A DNA stretch of 35,994 nt from Candidatus Moraniibacteriota bacterium (GCA_028695025.1 JAQVJV010000009.1:1-35994); one strand, 5' to 3'. Shown: positions 22,806 through 30,769, counted from the stretch's first letter. The notes: a model not told the origin generated them from the letters alone. Translations and numbers: made by a program.

Positions 22806-23110
22806 TTCTGGATCTGCCCTGTTGAATCATCACTTCGCGAGGGGCGGCGAAGCCACCATTCAATAGGGTAAAGGATTTCAGAATTCGTGTAAAAATAGCT
22901 ATTTTTTCAATATATAAGGTATTTTCGTGTCTTTTGTCCCGTCTGGAAGTCCGGCGGTGTGACCCCTCCTTAAGCGCCGTTGGGTAAGTTTGGGTAAGGG
23001 AGCAAATGCTTTCGAACCCGGCACTTTCAGGCGGGACAGAGGATGCGATAGTTAAAATTTCAAAGTTAAAAATGAAAAGTTCTGGTGTCGCTGGGCGGCG
23101 CTTTTATTAT
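22806..23110 (+). ncRNA. Unidentified structured RNA, about 300 nt
   Basis: No credible ORF fills this stretch, but two strong domains do. Domain 1 (22806-22883): TTCTG/CAGAA, TGCCCT/AGGGTA, TTGAAT/ATTCAA and an inner CTTCGC/GCGAAG, with an asymmetric internal loop GATC versus AAGGATTT. An AU-rich linker follows. Domain 2 (22936-23037): GTCCCG/CGGGAC, CTGGAAGT/ACTTTCAG and CCGG/CCGG stack into about 18 bp, enclosing CTCCTTA/TAAGG-GAG and GC-rich pairs. A hairpin GTCGC-tgg-GCGGC followed by TTTTATTA near 23087-23110 could terminate it. It does not match the conserved cores of RNase P RNA, tmRNA, SRP RNA or 5S rRNA. It could be a 6S-like RNA, a new class, or a long leader of the small membrane protein gene. 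Confidence 0.7.
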
Positions 23111-23116
23111 GTTGTC

Positions 23117-23359
23117 ATGGAAATTTCCGAAAAGAAGAAAAAGTTTTTATTGAAAAGCAAAAAAGCCGCCGAGCGCGGGGTGTTTTTGTTTTTTGGGATA
23201 TTTGTTGCTTCGATGTTCTTGGGCACATTTGCGATCAATTTCAGCACAAAAGCGGCCAGTCTCGCCGGAACGATTTCGGTCTACAGCGCGCTTTTGTTTG
23301 CTTTTTCTGCGGTCATCCTTTTTCTCATCCAAGTTGAAGTTTGGGAAAAGGGGATATAA
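23117..23359 (+). CDS. Small two-TM membrane protein
   Basis: An 80-residue protein starting MEISEKKKKFLLKSKKAAERG. It has a basic cytoplasmic-looking N-terminus, then two hydrophobic segments (GVFLFFGIFVASMFLGTFAI and VYSALLFAFSAVILFLIQV) and a short charged tail. No family recognised. The start ATG 23117 was preferred to the ORF-track start at 23006, which lies inside the structured RNA. It follows the RNA by a few bases and precedes typA, which has its own promoter. No Shine-Dalgarno is visible. Confidence 0.6.
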   Translation: MEISEKKKKFLLKSKKAAERGVFLFFGIFVASMFLGTFAINFSTKAASLAGTISVYSALLFAFSAVILFLIQVEVWEKGI

Positions 23360-23362
23360 AAA

Positions 23363-23391
23363 TTGACCGAAACTTTTTTTATTGATATATT
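23363..23391 (+). promoter_or_regulatory. typA promoter
   Basis: TTGACC (23363-23368), 17 bases, TATATT (23386-23391). Predicted start near 23398, giving a leader of about 44 bases. Confidence 0.8.
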
Positions 23392-23410
23392 TTTATAGGC
23401 TTATAAGGGT

Positions 23411-23433
23411 CCCCACGGCGGGGTTTTATTTTT
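23411..23433 (+). promoter_or_regulatory. GC hairpin plus U-tract in the typA leader
   Basis: CCCC-ACGGC-GGGG followed at once by TTTTATTTTT, ending 8 bases before the typA ATG. It has terminator form but only a 4-bp stem. Lying between the typA promoter and its start codon, it may attenuate typA or be a leftover terminator of the upstream gene. Confidence 0.4.
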
Positions 23434-23441
23434 CAAAAAAT

Positions 23442-25226
23442 ATGGAAATTAGAAATATTGCCATTATTGCCCACGTTGATCACGGGAAGACCACGATCAC
23501 CGACGCTATCATGCGCCAGACGGGAGCGGTGACGGAAGAAAATTCAACCATGGACAGCGACGCTCTGGAAAAAGAGCGGGGGATTACCATATATTCTAAA
23601 AACGCGTCCATATTCTACCAAGGCACGAAAATAAACATCGTGGATACGCCGGGACACGCGGATTTCGGCAGCGAAGTGGAACGGGTTCTTCGATCGATCG
23701 ACTCGGTGCTTTTGGTCGTGGACGCGCAGGAAGGGCCGATGCCGCAGACGCGGTTTGTGCTCAAAAAATCGCTCGAACTGGGCTTGAAGCCGATCGTGGT
23801 AATCAACAAAATAGACAAACCGGCGGCGCGGCCGGAAATTGTCCAGGAAATGGTATTCGAATTGTTTTTGGACCTTGGCGCAAACGACGAACAGCTTGAT
23901 TTCACGACAGTCTATTCCATTGGCCGGGAAGGAATTGCCAAAAGAAGCCTCGATGACGAATCAAAAGATTTGACGCCGCTTCTTGACATAATCCTTGAAA
24001 AAGTGCCGGCGGCCGGATCAAACGCAGAACTCCCTTTCCGTTTTCAGCCGTTCAGTTTGGGGTATGATAATTTTCTGGGACGGTTGGCGGTCGGACGCAT
24101 TCACGAAGGGACGATACGAGCGGGAGAAGTGGTCGTGAAAAAACCGTCCGGCGACGAACGCAAAGGAAAAATAATCAAAATGTTCACATTCGAAGGGCTT
24201 CAGAAAAAAGAAATCGCGGAGGCTGTGGGCGGGGATATCGTCATGGTTGCCGGGATTCCCGACATCGATATCGGCGAAACGATTTGCGCCACAAGCGACC
24301 AAGAACCGCTTCCGGCGATCAAGATCGACGAACCGACCATCACTCTCAATTTTTTGGTGAATGACTCGCCCTTTGCCGGGCGCGAAGGAAAATTCGTGAC
24401 AACGAAACAAATCAAAGAGCGTCTCGAAAAGGAACTTGAAGTGAATGTCGGGCTCAAAGTGGATTTTTCCAATAGCGATTTCTATAAAGTGAGCGGGCGG
24501 GGAGAGCTTCATATTGCTATTCTCATTGAAAATATGCGCCGGGAAGGCTACGAACTGCAAGTGTCGCAACCCCAAGTTATCGTGAAGGAAGAAAATGGGC
24601 AAAAATTGGAGCCGTATGAAGAAGCGACGATTGACGTGCCGGAGCAACATTCCGGAACAATCATTGAAACTCTCGGAAAAAGAAAGGGGATTATGTCCGA
24701 TATGAAGCAAGAAGGCAGCCAAGTCCGGATGGTTTTTGAAATTCCGACCCGGGGAATTTTGGGATACCGCAACCAATTCATGGTCGAAACGCGCGGAGAA
24801 GGGATTTTCGCGAGCCGTTTCTTGGAATTTCACCCCTACGCCGGGGAAATTTCGAAACGCGATACGGGCTCGATGGTTTCGATGGCGACCGGAAAAGCGC
24901 TTGGATTCTCGCTTGCCAATTTGCAGGAGCGCGGCGTGCTATATATCGGCGCGAATACGGAAGTGTATGAAGGCATGGTGATCGGAAACGTGGCCAAAGG
25001 GAACGACATGGCGGTGAACCCGATCAAGGGGAAGAACTTGACCAATATGCGCGCGTCCGGCGCGGATGATGCCATCCGGCTCACGCCCCATATGGAACTC
25101 ACGATCGAACGGGGGTTTGAAATCATGGCCGATGACGAATATCTCGAGGTGACGCCCGGGAGCGTGAGATTGCGGAAAAAAATCCTCAACGAAACGGAGA
25201 GGGTAAAAGCCGGAAGGAAGAAATAG
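23442..25226 (+). CDS. typA: Ribosome-associated GTPase TypA/BipA
   Basis: Translational GTPase of the EF-G group that acts in ribosome assembly and stress growth. G1 is AHVDHGKTT (10-18), switch/G2 is [11 protein letters not shown]3 is DTPGHADF and G4 is NKIDK. The C-terminal BipA-specific domain ([21 protein letters not shown], then [15 protein letters not shown]) is clear and separates it from EF-G and LepA. It has 594 residues, normal. The start ATG 23442 fits the conserved [16 protein letters not shown]; the 20 residues before it in the ORF track come from the leader hairpin. It converges with pth with a 7-base gap. Confidence 0.97.
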   Translation: MEIRNIAIIAHVDHGKTTITDAIMRQTGAVTEENSTMDSDALEKERGITIYSKNASIFYQGTKINIVDTPGHADFGSEVERVLRSIDSVLLVVDAQEGPMPQTRFVLKKSLELGLKPIVVINKIDKPAARPEIVQEMVFELFLDLGANDEQLDFTTVYSIGREGIAKRSLDDESKDLTPLLDIILEKVPAAGSNAELPFRFQPFSLGYDNFLGRLAVGRIHEGTIRAGEVVVKKPSGDERKGKIIKMFTFEGLQKKEIAEAVGGDIVMVAGIPDIDIGETICATSDQEPLPAIKIDEPTITLNFLVNDSPFAGREGKFVTTKQIKERLEKELEVNVGLKVDFSNSDFYKVSGRGELHIAILIENMRREGYELQVSQPQVIVKEENGQKLEPYEEATIDVPEQHSGTIIETLGKRKGIMSDMKQEGSQVRMVFEIPTRGILGYRNQFMVETRGEGIFASRFLEFHPYAGEISKRDTGSMVSMATGKALGFSLANLQERGVLYIGANTEVYEGMVIGNVAKGNDMAVNPIKGKNLTNMRASGADDAIRLTPHMELTIERGFEIMADDEYLEVTPGSVRLRKKILNETERVKAGRKK

Positions 25227-25233
25227 CGAAAAT

Positions 25234-25794
25234 TTAAACTCTAATTTCAAATTTTCCCGCTAATTCTTTCTGAATCTCGGAAATAACTCCCGAGATTTTT
25301 TTTATTTCTGCAGTCGTGAACTTCCCCAGCACATACTTCTCTGTTTCTATCTTTTTCTCACCCCGGTTTTCGATCCCTATCCTGACCCTCGTGAAATCTT
25401 TTGTGCCGAGCATTTCTATAATATTTTGCACACCATTATGTCCCGCCGAAGATGATCCGGCGGCGATTTTGTATTTTCCAAGAGAAATATCAATATCATC
25501 GTGGGCGACGATAATATCCTCAATTTTTACTTTATAATATTTCTTCGTGGCGGATACGGATTCCCCGGAGAGATTCATGAAAGTCCGGGGTTTGAGCAGG
25601 ATGTATTTATTATCTTCATGTTTTCCAATGCTTATTTCAGCTTTCAGTTTCTTTGAAAATTCCCACTCTGAAAACGCAAAGTTATCGCGGTATTTTTCAA
25701 AAAAATGGTCGACAAGCATGAACCCGGCATTGTGGCGGGTACTCGCATATTTCCCCCCCGGATTTCCCAACCCGGCAATTAAAACTGTTCTCAT
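25234..25794 (-). CDS. pth: Peptidyl-tRNA hydrolase
   Basis: Frees tRNA from peptidyl-tRNAs that drop off ribosomes. The N-terminal MRTVLIAGLGNPGGKYASTR with catalytic His just after (H21) is the family signature. The RTFMNLSGESV and VAHDDIDISLGK stretches and the SSAGHNGVQNIIEMLG box are all present. It has 186 residues, normal. The start is ATG 25794; seven upstream residues in the ORF track fall in a hairpin repeat. It converges with typA and is followed by no separate terminator; GAAAATTT/AAATTTTC around 25229-25255 may fold. Confidence 0.95.
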   Translation of the reverse strand: MRTVLIAGLGNPGGKYASTRHNAGFMLVDHFFEKYRDNFAFSEWEFSKKLKAEISIGKHEDNKYILLKPRTFMNLSGESVSATKKYYKVKIEDIIVAHDDIDISLGKYKIAAGSSSAGHNGVQNIIEMLGTKDFTRVRIGIENRGEKKIETEKYVLGKFTTAEIKKISGVISEIQKELAGKFEIRV

Positions 25795-25801
25795 ATATTT
25801 T

Positions 25802-25824
25802 ACCCGAACATTCAATGTTCGGGT
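25802..25824. repeat. Hairpin between the LCP gene and pth
   Basis: ACCCGAACAT, loop TCA, ATGTTCGGGT: a perfect 10-bp stem. There is no T-run on either strand. It lies between the end of the LCP gene and the start of pth, both on the minus strand. Confidence 0.65.
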
Positions 25825-25831
25825 GAGTTAA

Positions 25832-27391
25832 TTAATACTTCACACTGCTTCCTTTCTTCAACAAGTCAATAAAACTTTTTTCATCGATTTTGTCTTGGTC
25901 GTATCCGCTTTCAAGGTCTTCAACTGAATTTTCTTCATAGTTGAGCCGATCGGTCAAATCCGATCCAAGGATGAGGCACAGATTGAAATCCTTGCAATTT
26001 TCGGGCATTGAATTTTCGCTTACGATTTTTGCGGGCAGTTTCTTGGAAAGATTTTCAAGCGAAAAAGGTTTCAGGCCGTCTGTCAGGTCATATAAAAGCG
26101 TCTGGGAGATTATAGTCCGATTGTGTGAAGCTGAAATCACTTTCGAGTCATATCCCATTTTTTTGAACAAGGCGTTAACTTTTCCGTCAAATCCATTTGT
26201 ACCACTTTCATTCACGATGGCCACGCTCGCGTTTTCATCTTCAACTTCTTTTTGTTTTCTGGCAAGCGCGTCAAGGTCGAAAATATTTTTGGAGATATCC
26301 TGAATTTCGGAATAATCCCCCACGCGCGGGATCAGGATGAAAGCCCGGACGCCGCCCAGAAAAACGTGCGAAACGGCCATGACGCTATCCGGTTTTCCGG
26401 CATCGAGAACTTTATTGATGGTTGTATGTGTGTCGATTTTTTCCACAAGATCCAGAAAGGATCCCATTTCTTCGATTTGGATATTGGTCCGCAAGTGATC
26501 GCCGAGAGTATCAAGGAGGCCCGTGATTTTGGGAATATTGAGGATTGTTCCCAGCGAATATGCTTTTGATCGGGCGGCTTCAAGGATTTGTTGCTGGCGG
26601 TAGGCCCGGCCGAAATCCCCGCCCTTGTCGTGGCGGGTGCGGGCGTATTTGAGGGCGGTTTCTCCGTCGAGATCCTGAAGTCCGGCTTTTAAGTCGAAAA
26701 TTTGATAGGAATAGTTCGGCCCCGGATAGCGCTCGTCGTGCAAATCCTCCGGAACTTGAATTTTGACGCCGCCGAGTTCGTCGATGATTTGCTTGAAGCC
26801 GTCGAAATCAAGGGCGATATAGTAGTCAATCGGCTGGCCGGTGATGTCAGTGAGCGTTTCTTTGAGGTTATCAATGCCGCTTTTCCCGCTCGCGTCGGTG
26901 TCTTCGGACCGGGCGTAAAGAGCATTGATCTTAGTGGACAGTTTTGTCCCGGGAATAGGGACAAAAAGGTCGCGGGGAATGGAGAGAAGGGCGGTTTGCC
27001 AGGTTTTCGGATTCACGCTTGCGATGATGATCGTGTCGGTGAGATTTGTTCCGGGATAATTTTTTCCGGCAAGCCCCACGAGGAGGATGTTAATCCTTCC
27101 CCGGTCTTCGCCGCGAAGGGGCTTGTGGTTGTCTTTGGTGACTCCCCTCACGGTTTCGAGAAATGATTTGTCTTGGTTGCCGTCAATCACTTTTTGGCTG
27201 GTGGTATAGAATTTGTAGGCAAGAGCCATCGACGCCGCAAAAGCAAGGAGCAACACGATTGCCGCTCCCGCAAGCCAAATCCAAAACCGTCCCCGGCGTT
27301 TTTTCGGAGGAAAATTATTCGGTTGATTTATATATTGATTATATGGCGATTGGCTTGGCCGCTCAAAATGCGGGGGATATGGCTGGCTCAT
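25832..27391 (-). CDS. LytR-CpsA-Psr (LCP) family protein with LytR_C domain
   Basis: Membrane-anchored extracytoplasmic enzyme family that transfers glycopolymers from lipid carriers to the cell wall. There is a short Pro/Gln-rich cytoplasmic tail with a basic stop (PPKKRRGRF), and one transmembrane helix at about 37-59. The LCP domain has INILLVGLAGK, SIPRDLFVPIPG, DFDGFKQIIDELGGV and YARTRHDKGGDFGRAYRQQ, covering the conserved Arg/Asp residues. A C-terminal LytR_C domain starts near ASVAIVNESGTNGFDG. It has 519 residues. The ATG at 27391 fits a promoter whose -10 ends 6 bases away; the 37 upstream residues in the ORF track are rejected. It links to uppP and dgkA in lipid-carrier-dependent envelope building. 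Confidence 0.92.
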   Translation of the reverse strand: MSQPYPPHFERPSQSPYNQYINQPNNFPPKKRRGRFWIWLAGAAIVLLLAFAASMALAYKFYTTSQKVIDGNQDKSFLETVRGVTKDNHKPLRGEDRGRINILLVGLAGKNYPGTNLTDTIIIASVNPKTWQTALLSIPRDLFVPIPGTKLSTKINALYARSEDTDASGKSGIDNLKETLTDITGQPIDYYIALDFDGFKQIIDELGGVKIQVPEDLHDERYPGPNYSYQIFDLKAGLQDLDGETALKYARTRHDKGGDFGRAYRQQQILEAARSKAYSLGTILNIPKITGLLDTLGDHLRTNIQIEEMGSFLDLVEKIDTHTTINKVLDAGKPDSVMAVSHVFLGGVRAFILIPRVGDYSEIQDISKNIFDLDALARKQKEVEDENASVAIVNESGTNGFDGKVNALFKKMGYDSKVISASHNRTIISQTLLYDLTDGLKPFSLENLSKKLPAKIVSENSMPENCKDFNLCLILGSDLTDRLNYEENSVEDLESGYDQDKIDEKSFIDLLKKGSSVKY

Positions 27392-27397
27392 GTTTTC

Positions 27398-27426
27398 AGT
27401 ATAGCGAAAAACTCCCCTTTTGGAAA
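27398..27426 (-). promoter_or_regulatory. LCP gene promoter giving a leaderless mRNA
   Basis: On the reverse strand TTTCCA (plus 27421-27426), 17 bases, TATACT (plus 27398-27403). The expected start falls on or next to the ATG at 27391. Confidence 0.65.
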
Positions 27427-27449
27427 AAGAGGAGCGGTGGAGAATTATG

Positions 27450-27551
27450 CTACTTTCCCTTGAGCGTGGGATAAAGAATAATCGCGAGAGCAAGAAGGAC
27501 AAGCGCCCCGACTATGTAGAAAGTCGACATCGGATTGAAATTAAAAATCAT
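27450..27551 (-). CDS. 33-residue single-TM membrane protein
   Basis: This ORF is too short for the track. It reads MIFNFNPMSTFYIVG, then ALVLLALAIILYPTLKGK and stop: one hydrophobic helix with a short basic tail. Its ATG overlaps the TGA of the upstream 64-residue gene (ATGA), the classic sign of translational coupling, which supports it being real. An internal ATG at codon 8 could also be used. Family and function are not recognised. The two tiny genes probably form one transcript ahead of the LCP gene. Confidence 0.6.
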   Translation of the reverse strand: MIFNFNPMSTFYIVGALVLLALAIILYPTLKGK

Positions 27552-27742
27552 AAATGGGTTTGTTTGGCTATCGCCAGGGAAAAAATGATAAAACCAAATG
27601 AAAGAAAAAGCCCGGAGAATACAAATCCCTCCTGAAAATCTTTTCCTGCGAAAAAGGGCGCGACCATTGAAGCGAAAAATATAAGGCCAATGTTTGATAA
27701 TATTTCGGCAAGGAGTTTGAGTTGCGGTTCAGTGAACTTCAT
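27548..27742 (-). CDS. 64-residue two-TM membrane protein
   Basis: It starts MKFTEPQLKLLAEILSNIG and has two hydrophobic segments (LIFFASMVAPFFAG and FVFSGLFLSFGFIIFSLAIA) joined by a short polar loop. The start is ATG 27742, since the track's 52 upstream residues have no support. It resembles small two-helix proteins common in this lineage that I cannot tie to a named family. It overlaps the next tiny gene by ATGA. No Shine-Dalgarno is seen. Confidence 0.65.
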   Translation of the reverse strand: MKFTEPQLKLLAEILSNIGLIFFASMVAPFFAGKDFQEGFVFSGLFLSFGFIIFSLAIAKQTHL

Positions 27743-27874
27743 GAGTAATATCTTATCAAATAATACGCGATTTATCAAAACAATCTTTTTGCCAATAGGT
27801 GTATTTCCCTTTATATAAAACAAAATCCGCCCCTTGCCAAGCGGCGGAAAAACTGCTATTATCAATGCAGTGAA

Positions 27875-27967
27875 ATGCAAATACGCGAATGAATGCAAAT
27901 GATGCGAATATGCAAATTTGCAAGTTTTTATTCACAAATTCTGTATTTGTGTAAGATTCGCGTCATT
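27875..27967 (+). repeat. ATGCAAATnCGCGAATGAATGCAAATG repeat before lepB
   Basis: A 35-base unit begins ATGCAAATACGCGAATGAAT and ends GCAAATGATGCGAAT; an inverted companion arm ATTTGTGTAAGATTCGCG closes the block. The same 35-base unit, with 4 differences, lies at 32486-32520, so this is a dispersed family. It occupies most of the 242-base gap before lepB. Confidence 0.85.
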
Positions 27968-27984
27968 CAAGTAGTATCTCTATT

Positions 27985-28590
27985 ATGTCCGACAAAGAAA
28001 AAAGCGATTCCGATTCCTATGAATACGGGTTTTCCGGCGTAATTTGGGAAATCGTGAAAATGGTTTTCTGGGTGGTGGTGATCATAGTCCCCATCCGGGT
28101 TTTTTTGATTCAGCCTTTTTTTGTCCAAGGCGCTTCCATGGAGCCGAATTTTGAGGACAAGCAGTATCTTATCGTGAATGAATTCGGCTACAAAACCACG
28201 GAACTCGGGAATTTTTATGCCGTAAAGCCCTTCAAGGAACTCAAGCGCGGCGATGTGGTGGTTTTCCGCTATCCGCGCAACCCGTCCGTTTTCTATATCA
28301 AACGCATCATCGGTCTTCCGGGCGAGCGGATCCAGGTTTCCAACGATCAGGTGAAAATCTTCAACGCCGAAAATCCGAATGGTTTTGTCTTGGACGAAAG
28401 CGGCTATCTCTCAAAAGACGTGAATACTTCCGGAGAAGTGAGTGTCGCTCTGGGCGAGGAATATTTCGTGATGGGGGATAACCGGGAATTTTCTTCCGAT
28501 TCTCGCTCTTGGGGACCGGTGCCGGAAAAGGATGTGATGGGGAAAGTGGTTTTGCGCGCTTGGCCGCTAAATAAGGCCTCAATATACTGA
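27985..28590 (+). CDS. lepB: Signal peptidase I
   Basis: Membrane serine protease that removes signal peptides from exported proteins, using a Ser/Lys dyad. One N-terminal transmembrane helix (MVFWVVVIIVPIRVFLI) is followed by box B QGASMEPNF with catalytic S51. Box D is YIKRIIGLPGE with K106, and box E is MGDNREFSSDSRSWG. It has 201 residues, a compact single-anchor form. ATG 27985 follows the dispersed repeat without a Shine-Dalgarno. It is followed by an AT-rich repeat spacer and hisS, which may be co-transcribed. Confidence 0.95.
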   Translation: MSDKEKSDSDSYEYGFSGVIWEIVKMVFWVVVIIVPIRVFLIQPFFVQGASMEPNFEDKQYLIVNEFGYKTTELGNFYAVKPFKELKRGDVVVFRYPRNPSVFYIKRIIGLPGERIQVSNDQVKIFNAENPNGFVLDESGYLSKDVNTSGEVSVALGEEYFVMGDNREFSSDSRSWGPVPEKDVMGKVVLRAWPLNKASIY

Positions 28591-28705
28591 AAGTTTGGGA
28601 TTTTCAATTTGAAATTTAAAATGAGTTTTAAATGAAAAAATTTTAAATTTAGCAATTTTGGATTTTATTTTAAGCTTCAAATTTCGAATTTAAAATTTAC
28701 GATTT
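28591..28705 (+). repeat. AT-rich AAATTTAAAATT word-repeat spacer before hisS
   Basis: Words such as CAATTTGAAATTTAAAAT, TTTTAAATTTAG, CAAATTTCGAATTTAAAATTT recur, partly as inverted copies. No promoter or Shine-Dalgarno stood out. Same type as 2788-2914 and 30418-30485. Confidence 0.6.
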
Positions 28706-30052
28706 ATGCCTAAGAAAAAAGTTATCAAGAAAACTATTACTAAGAAAAAAACGAAACCTGTTGAGGTGAAAGAAGATCTTCTCCTTCAGCCGCCACGGGG
28801 AATGCGCGATATTTTGCCCAAAGACCAGCCCTATTGGCAGCAAGTGCGGCGCGTTTCCGAGAAAGCGGCATCGGATTTCGGCTATCGCCGGATCGATCTT
28901 CCCGTGCTTGAATTTTCCAACCTTTTTTCCCGCGGGATCGGGACCGGAACGGATATTGTCGAGAAAGAAATGTACTCCTTTTCCACGAAAGGCGGAGAAA
29001 AAGTTTCGCTTCGCCCCGAATTCACGGCAGGTCTTGTCCGCAGCTATGTCCAAAACGGCATGCAAGTGGATCCGAAGCCGGTGAAGCTGTATTATATCGG
29101 TCCTTGTTATCGCTACGACCGGCCCCAAGAAGGGCGTTTCCGTGAATTTTTCCAGTTCGGATGCGAAGCCTTCGGCGAGATTGACGCGATCCTTGACGCC
29201 CAGATGATCCAGATGGCTTGGCGGATTGTCCACCAGCTTGGGATTAAAAACGCTTCGGTGAGCGTGAACAGCATCGGCTGTCCGGTTTGCCGCAAGCAAT
29301 ATCGCAATTTGCTGGTGAGCTATTTTGAATCCAAACGGCAAAAGCTTTGCATTGACTGCAAACGGCGGCTGGAAACCAACCCGATGCGGATCCTCGACTG
29401 CAAAGAAGACAAATGCGTCCAGGTGAGCCAAAATGCGCCGCAGTCGGTCGACCACTTGTGCGACGAGTGCCGGGCGCATTTCAAGGATCTTCTTGAATAT
29501 CTCGACGAACTCGAAATTCCTTTTACGATTGATCCGAATCTGGTGCGGGGGCTGGATTATTACACCAAGACCGTTTTTGAAATATTCGCGGGGTCGATAG
29601 AAGACGGAGTGAAAAAGAATGCGCTGGGCGGAGGAGGAAGGTATGACGGGCTCGTGAAACTCATCGGCGGCGAAGATACGCCGGCCATCGGTTTTGCCCT
29701 GGGGATGGATCGGCTGGTGAATGAAATGAAAAAAACCGGCGCGAAATCCTATATCCCGCCACAGCCGAAGGTGTTTCTCGCGCAACTTGGCAGTTTTGCC
29801 AAGAGAAAAAGTCTCAAGATGTTTGAAGCGCTCGAGCGGGCCGGGATCATGGTGGCGGAAAGTTTCGGCCGGGGAAGCCTCAAATCCCAGCTCAAGATCG
29901 CCGACCGTTTGGGGGTGGAGCTCACGCTGATCCTGGGCCAGAAAGAAGCGATCGACGGAACCGTAATACTCAAGGAAATGGCGAGCGGGACGCAGGAAGT
30001 GATCAACGCGGCGAAAATCGTGGATGAAGTGAAAAAACGGTTGAAGAAATAG
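28706..30052 (+). CDS. hisS: Histidyl-tRNA synthetase
   Basis: Class II synthetase charging tRNA-His. Motif 1 region PRGMRDILP, motif 2 YYIGPCYRYDRPQEGRFREF, the His-specific VRGLDYYTKTVFEI and the GGGGRYDGL loop are all present. Motif 3 is AIGFALGMDRL, and a C-terminal anticodon-binding domain closes the protein. A basic tail of about 25 residues precedes the catalytic domain (MPKKKVIKKTITKKKTKP) and may touch RNA. It has 448 residues. A 465-residue ORF on the opposite strand is only a mirror of this gene. It ends 11 bases before the HINT gene. Confidence 0.96.
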   Translation: MPKKKVIKKTITKKKTKPVEVKEDLLLQPPRGMRDILPKDQPYWQQVRRVSEKAASDFGYRRIDLPVLEFSNLFSRGIGTGTDIVEKEMYSFSTKGGEKVSLRPEFTAGLVRSYVQNGMQVDPKPVKLYYIGPCYRYDRPQEGRFREFFQFGCEAFGEIDAILDAQMIQMAWRIVHQLGIKNASVSVNSIGCPVCRKQYRNLLVSYFESKRQKLCIDCKRRLETNPMRILDCKEDKCVQVSQNAPQSVDHLCDECRAHFKDLLEYLDELEIPFTIDPNLVRGLDYYTKTVFEIFAGSIEDGVKKNALGGGGRYDGLVKLIGGEDTPAIGFALGMDRLVNEMKKTGAKSYIPPQPKVFLAQLGSFAKRKSLKMFEALERAGIMVAESFGRGSLKSQLKIADRLGVELTLILGQKEAIDGTVILKEMASGTQEVINAAKIVDEVKKRLKK

Positions 30053-30063
30053 TTTTACGAAAC

Positions 30064-30414
30064 ATGAACGAATGTATTTTTTGTAAAATTGCAAACAAGC
30101 AGATTCCTGCCAAAATCATCTACGAGGACGATTCAGCGGTTGCTTTCCATGACCGCGCGCCGCTTGCTCCGGTCCATGTTCTCATCATTCCCAAGAAGCA
30201 TATTGAATCAGTGGCTGATATGGAAGAGCGGGACGCGCCGCTTATGGGGCATATGATCTATACTGCCAAGAAAATCGCCGACGACTTGAAAATTTCCGGG
30301 AAAGGGTATAAACTGCTTTTTCGGGTCGGGCGTCACGGCGGACAGGAGGTGGAGCATATCCATCTGCATCTGATCGGCGGGGCTAGATTGAGAGAAGACA
30401 TAGGGCCGGCATAA
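30064..30414 (+). CDS. HIT-family hydrolase, HINT type
   Basis: A 116-residue purine-nucleoside phosphoramidase-type protein. It opens with CIFCKIANKQIPAKIIYEDD, typical of HINT. The histidine triad is HIHLHL with H98, H100 and H102, in the context RHGGQEVEHIHLHLIGG. Family members hydrolyse adenylated amines, including stray aminoacyl-AMP. Its place 11 bases after hisS would suit clean-up of synthetase by-products, which is inference. The start ATG 30064 is the canonical MNECIFCK. Confidence 0.93.
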   Translation: MNECIFCKIANKQIPAKIIYEDDSAVAFHDRAPLAPVHVLIIPKKHIESVADMEERDAPLMGHMIYTAKKIADDLKISGKGYKLLFRVGRHGGQEVEHIHLHLIGGARLREDIGPA

Positions 30415-30417
30415 AAT

Positions 30418-30485
30418 TTGAAATTTTCGATTTGAAATTTGAAATTTGAAATTGATTTCGAACTTCAAATTTAGAATTTAAAATT
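30418..30485 (+). repeat. AAATTTGAAATT word-repeat spacer before rpsU
   Basis: Tandem words TTTGAAATTT appear four times in various phases (GATTTGAAATTTGAAATTTG), then TTCAAATTTAGAATTTAAAA in the opposite sense. A Shine-Dalgarno AAAGGGGG follows it at about 30491 for rpsU. Confidence 0.7.
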
Positions 30486-30504
30486 CTCTGAAAGGGGGTT
30501 ATAT

Positions 30505-30762
30505 ATGATCGAAGTAAAAAAGAAAGATCGCGAAACATCGGAAAGCCTCATCCGGCGTTTTTCCCGTCGGGTTCATCAGAGCGGCGTGCTTCTCTCGGCA
30601 AGAAAGGGGCGTTTTTACGCGAAGCCCAAGAGCCGCCGGCAGGTGCGCGAATCGGCCCAGTATCGGGCCAAAGTCCGGAAGGAAGTGGACAAGCTCAAGA
30701 AAATCGGCAAATTCGATGATGAAGCATTGAAGCGCGTGAAAAAGCAGATCAGCGAACAATAA
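30505..30762 (+). CDS. rpsU: Ribosomal protein bS21
   Basis: Small basic 30S protein near the anti-Shine-Dalgarno region of 16S rRNA. The pattern IEVKKKDRETSESLIRRFSR, followed by a Lys/Arg-rich tail, fits bS21. At 85 residues it is a little longer than E. coli S21 (71). The start ATG 30505 has a strong Shine-Dalgarno (GAAAGGGGG). It is followed by yqeY, a commonly seen gene order. Confidence 0.9.
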   Translation: MIEVKKKDRETSESLIRRFSRRVHQSGVLLSARKGRFYAKPKSRRQVRESAQYRAKVRKEVDKLKKIGKFDDEALKRVKKQISEQ

Positions 30763-30769
30763 TTAAAAC

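Noticed and set aside
22936-23040. Possible RNase P RNA (GGAAGTCCGG and GAACCCGGC resemble the P4 strands)
   Set aside because: The two strands are only about 60 bases apart, the bulge is on the wrong side, and the ACAGAA...GGCTTA and AACAGAGAG cores are missing.
22806-23110. Possible tmRNA or SRP RNA
   Set aside because: There is no tRNA-like 3' half with CCA, no tag ORF, and no SRP domain IV tetraloop region (GGTCAGG...GGAAGCAGCC).
24018-24833. 271-residue minus-strand ORF within typA
   Set aside because: Shadow of typA in another frame; no domain or ribosome-binding signal.
28697-30094. 465-residue minus-strand ORF opposite hisS
   Set aside because: It is a mirror of a high-GC-third-position gene. 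Composition is His/Arg/Phe-rich without motifs, and hisS on the other strand is unambiguous.
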